From: Deltaproteobacteria bacterium
GTDB lineage: Bacteria > Bdellovibrionota_F > JAHFAK01
Reading direction: 5' to 3'
Assembly (NCBI GenBank): GCA_023250585.1
Contig: JAHFAK010000124.1
Location: forward strand, 1-5,881
Length of the DNA stretch: 5,881 bases
A program made the translations under genes and the position numbers. Positions 5,808-5,881 of the stretch are shown piece by piece. The notes beneath the pieces were generated by a model, which had not been told where the DNA came from, searched no databases, and worked only from the letters and a program-made list of their open reading frames with translations. The number at the start of each line of letters is the position of its first letter. The first letter of the stretch is position 1.

Positions 5808-5881
5808 TTTGAAAGAGCTCCATTATTATTCAATGGTGAATCTACACTAGACTGAGGCTGAAGATCAACCAAAATCAGATG
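5804..5881 (-). CDS. C-terminal 25 codons of an unidentified gene upstream of nusB (partial)
   Basis: On the minus strand one frame is open from the window edge to a TGA at 5806-5804 that overlaps the nusB ATG. It reads HLILVDLQPQSS, then VDSPLNNNGALSK. A short hydrophobic stretch is followed by a polar, probably flexible tail. The ATGA junction, matching the one between nusB and the next gene, is the main support for it being a real coding end. Too little is present to name it. Genes often found before nusB, such as ribH, cannot be confirmed from this tail. Confidence 0.55.
   Translation of the reverse strand, partial: HLILVDLQPQSSVDSPLNNNGALSK
5818..5821 (-). promoter_or_regulatory. Shine-Dalgarno GGAG for nusB, inside the upstream gene
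   Basis: The minus strand reads GGAG, ten bases, then ATG at 5807. It lies within the final codons of the preceding gene, as expected for a coupled start. Confidence 0.4.

Noticed and set aside
1-5881. CRISPR array, insertion sequence, tRNA or other structured RNA
   Set aside because: No regularly spaced repeats, terminal inverted repeats, transposase motifs or cloverleaf pattern were seen on either strand, and no gene-free gap exceeds about 82 bases.

Overview
This is an AT-rich bacterial window, tightly packed with coding sequence. It holds the 3' end of leuS, a small exported protein, a YacP/Rae1-type NYN nuclease, two unrecognised proteins (one with TPR repeats), a stand-alone peptidase-M17 N-terminal-type domain, nusB, and the last codons of one more gene. 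LeuRS is of the bacterial type, and nusB and yacP are bacterial genes. No mobile element, CRISPR array, tRNA, rRNA or riboswitch is visible. The AT-rich composition, few Shine-Dalgarno sites, many orphan proteins and a DWRL-type M17 N-terminal domain would fit a reduced-genome Gram-negative-type bacterium. A host-associated lineage such as Dependentiae (TM6) is one possibility, but this is inference and nothing here proves it.

Layout. 1-1286 (+) is the catalytic, anticodon-binding and C-terminal part of leucyl-tRNA synthetase. Tail-to-tail with it, sharing four bases at the stop codons, lies a 94-residue minus-strand gene with a signal peptide and a C-terminal Cys-Leu-Ile-Phe. An 82-base divergent spacer (1568-1649) carries two opposed promoter candidates with overlapping -10 elements. 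The plus-strand unit then has the YacP-like nuclease (1650-2138), an orphan helical protein overlapping it by 14 bases (2125-2628), and, after a 64-base gap, a 711-residue TPR protein (2693-4828) with an apparently leaderless GTG start. The TPR gene meets the minus-strand unit tail-to-tail, again with a four-base stop overlap (TTAA). The minus-strand unit reads, in transcription order, an unidentified gene tail (5804-5881), nusB (5385-5807) and the M17 N-terminal-like protein (4825-5388). Both junctions are ATGA stop/start overlaps.

Function. The recognisable genes belong to translation and RNA metabolism: leucine charging, a probable ribosome-associated endonuclease, and a transcription antitermination/rRNA synthesis factor. 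The orphans next to them may be tied to the same processes by operon structure, but their sequences do not say how. The points most worth a second look are the CaaX-like tail on the small exported protein, the nuclease/orphan overlapping pair, the TPR protein's unknown N-terminal domain, and the solo M17 N-terminal domain coupled to nusB.
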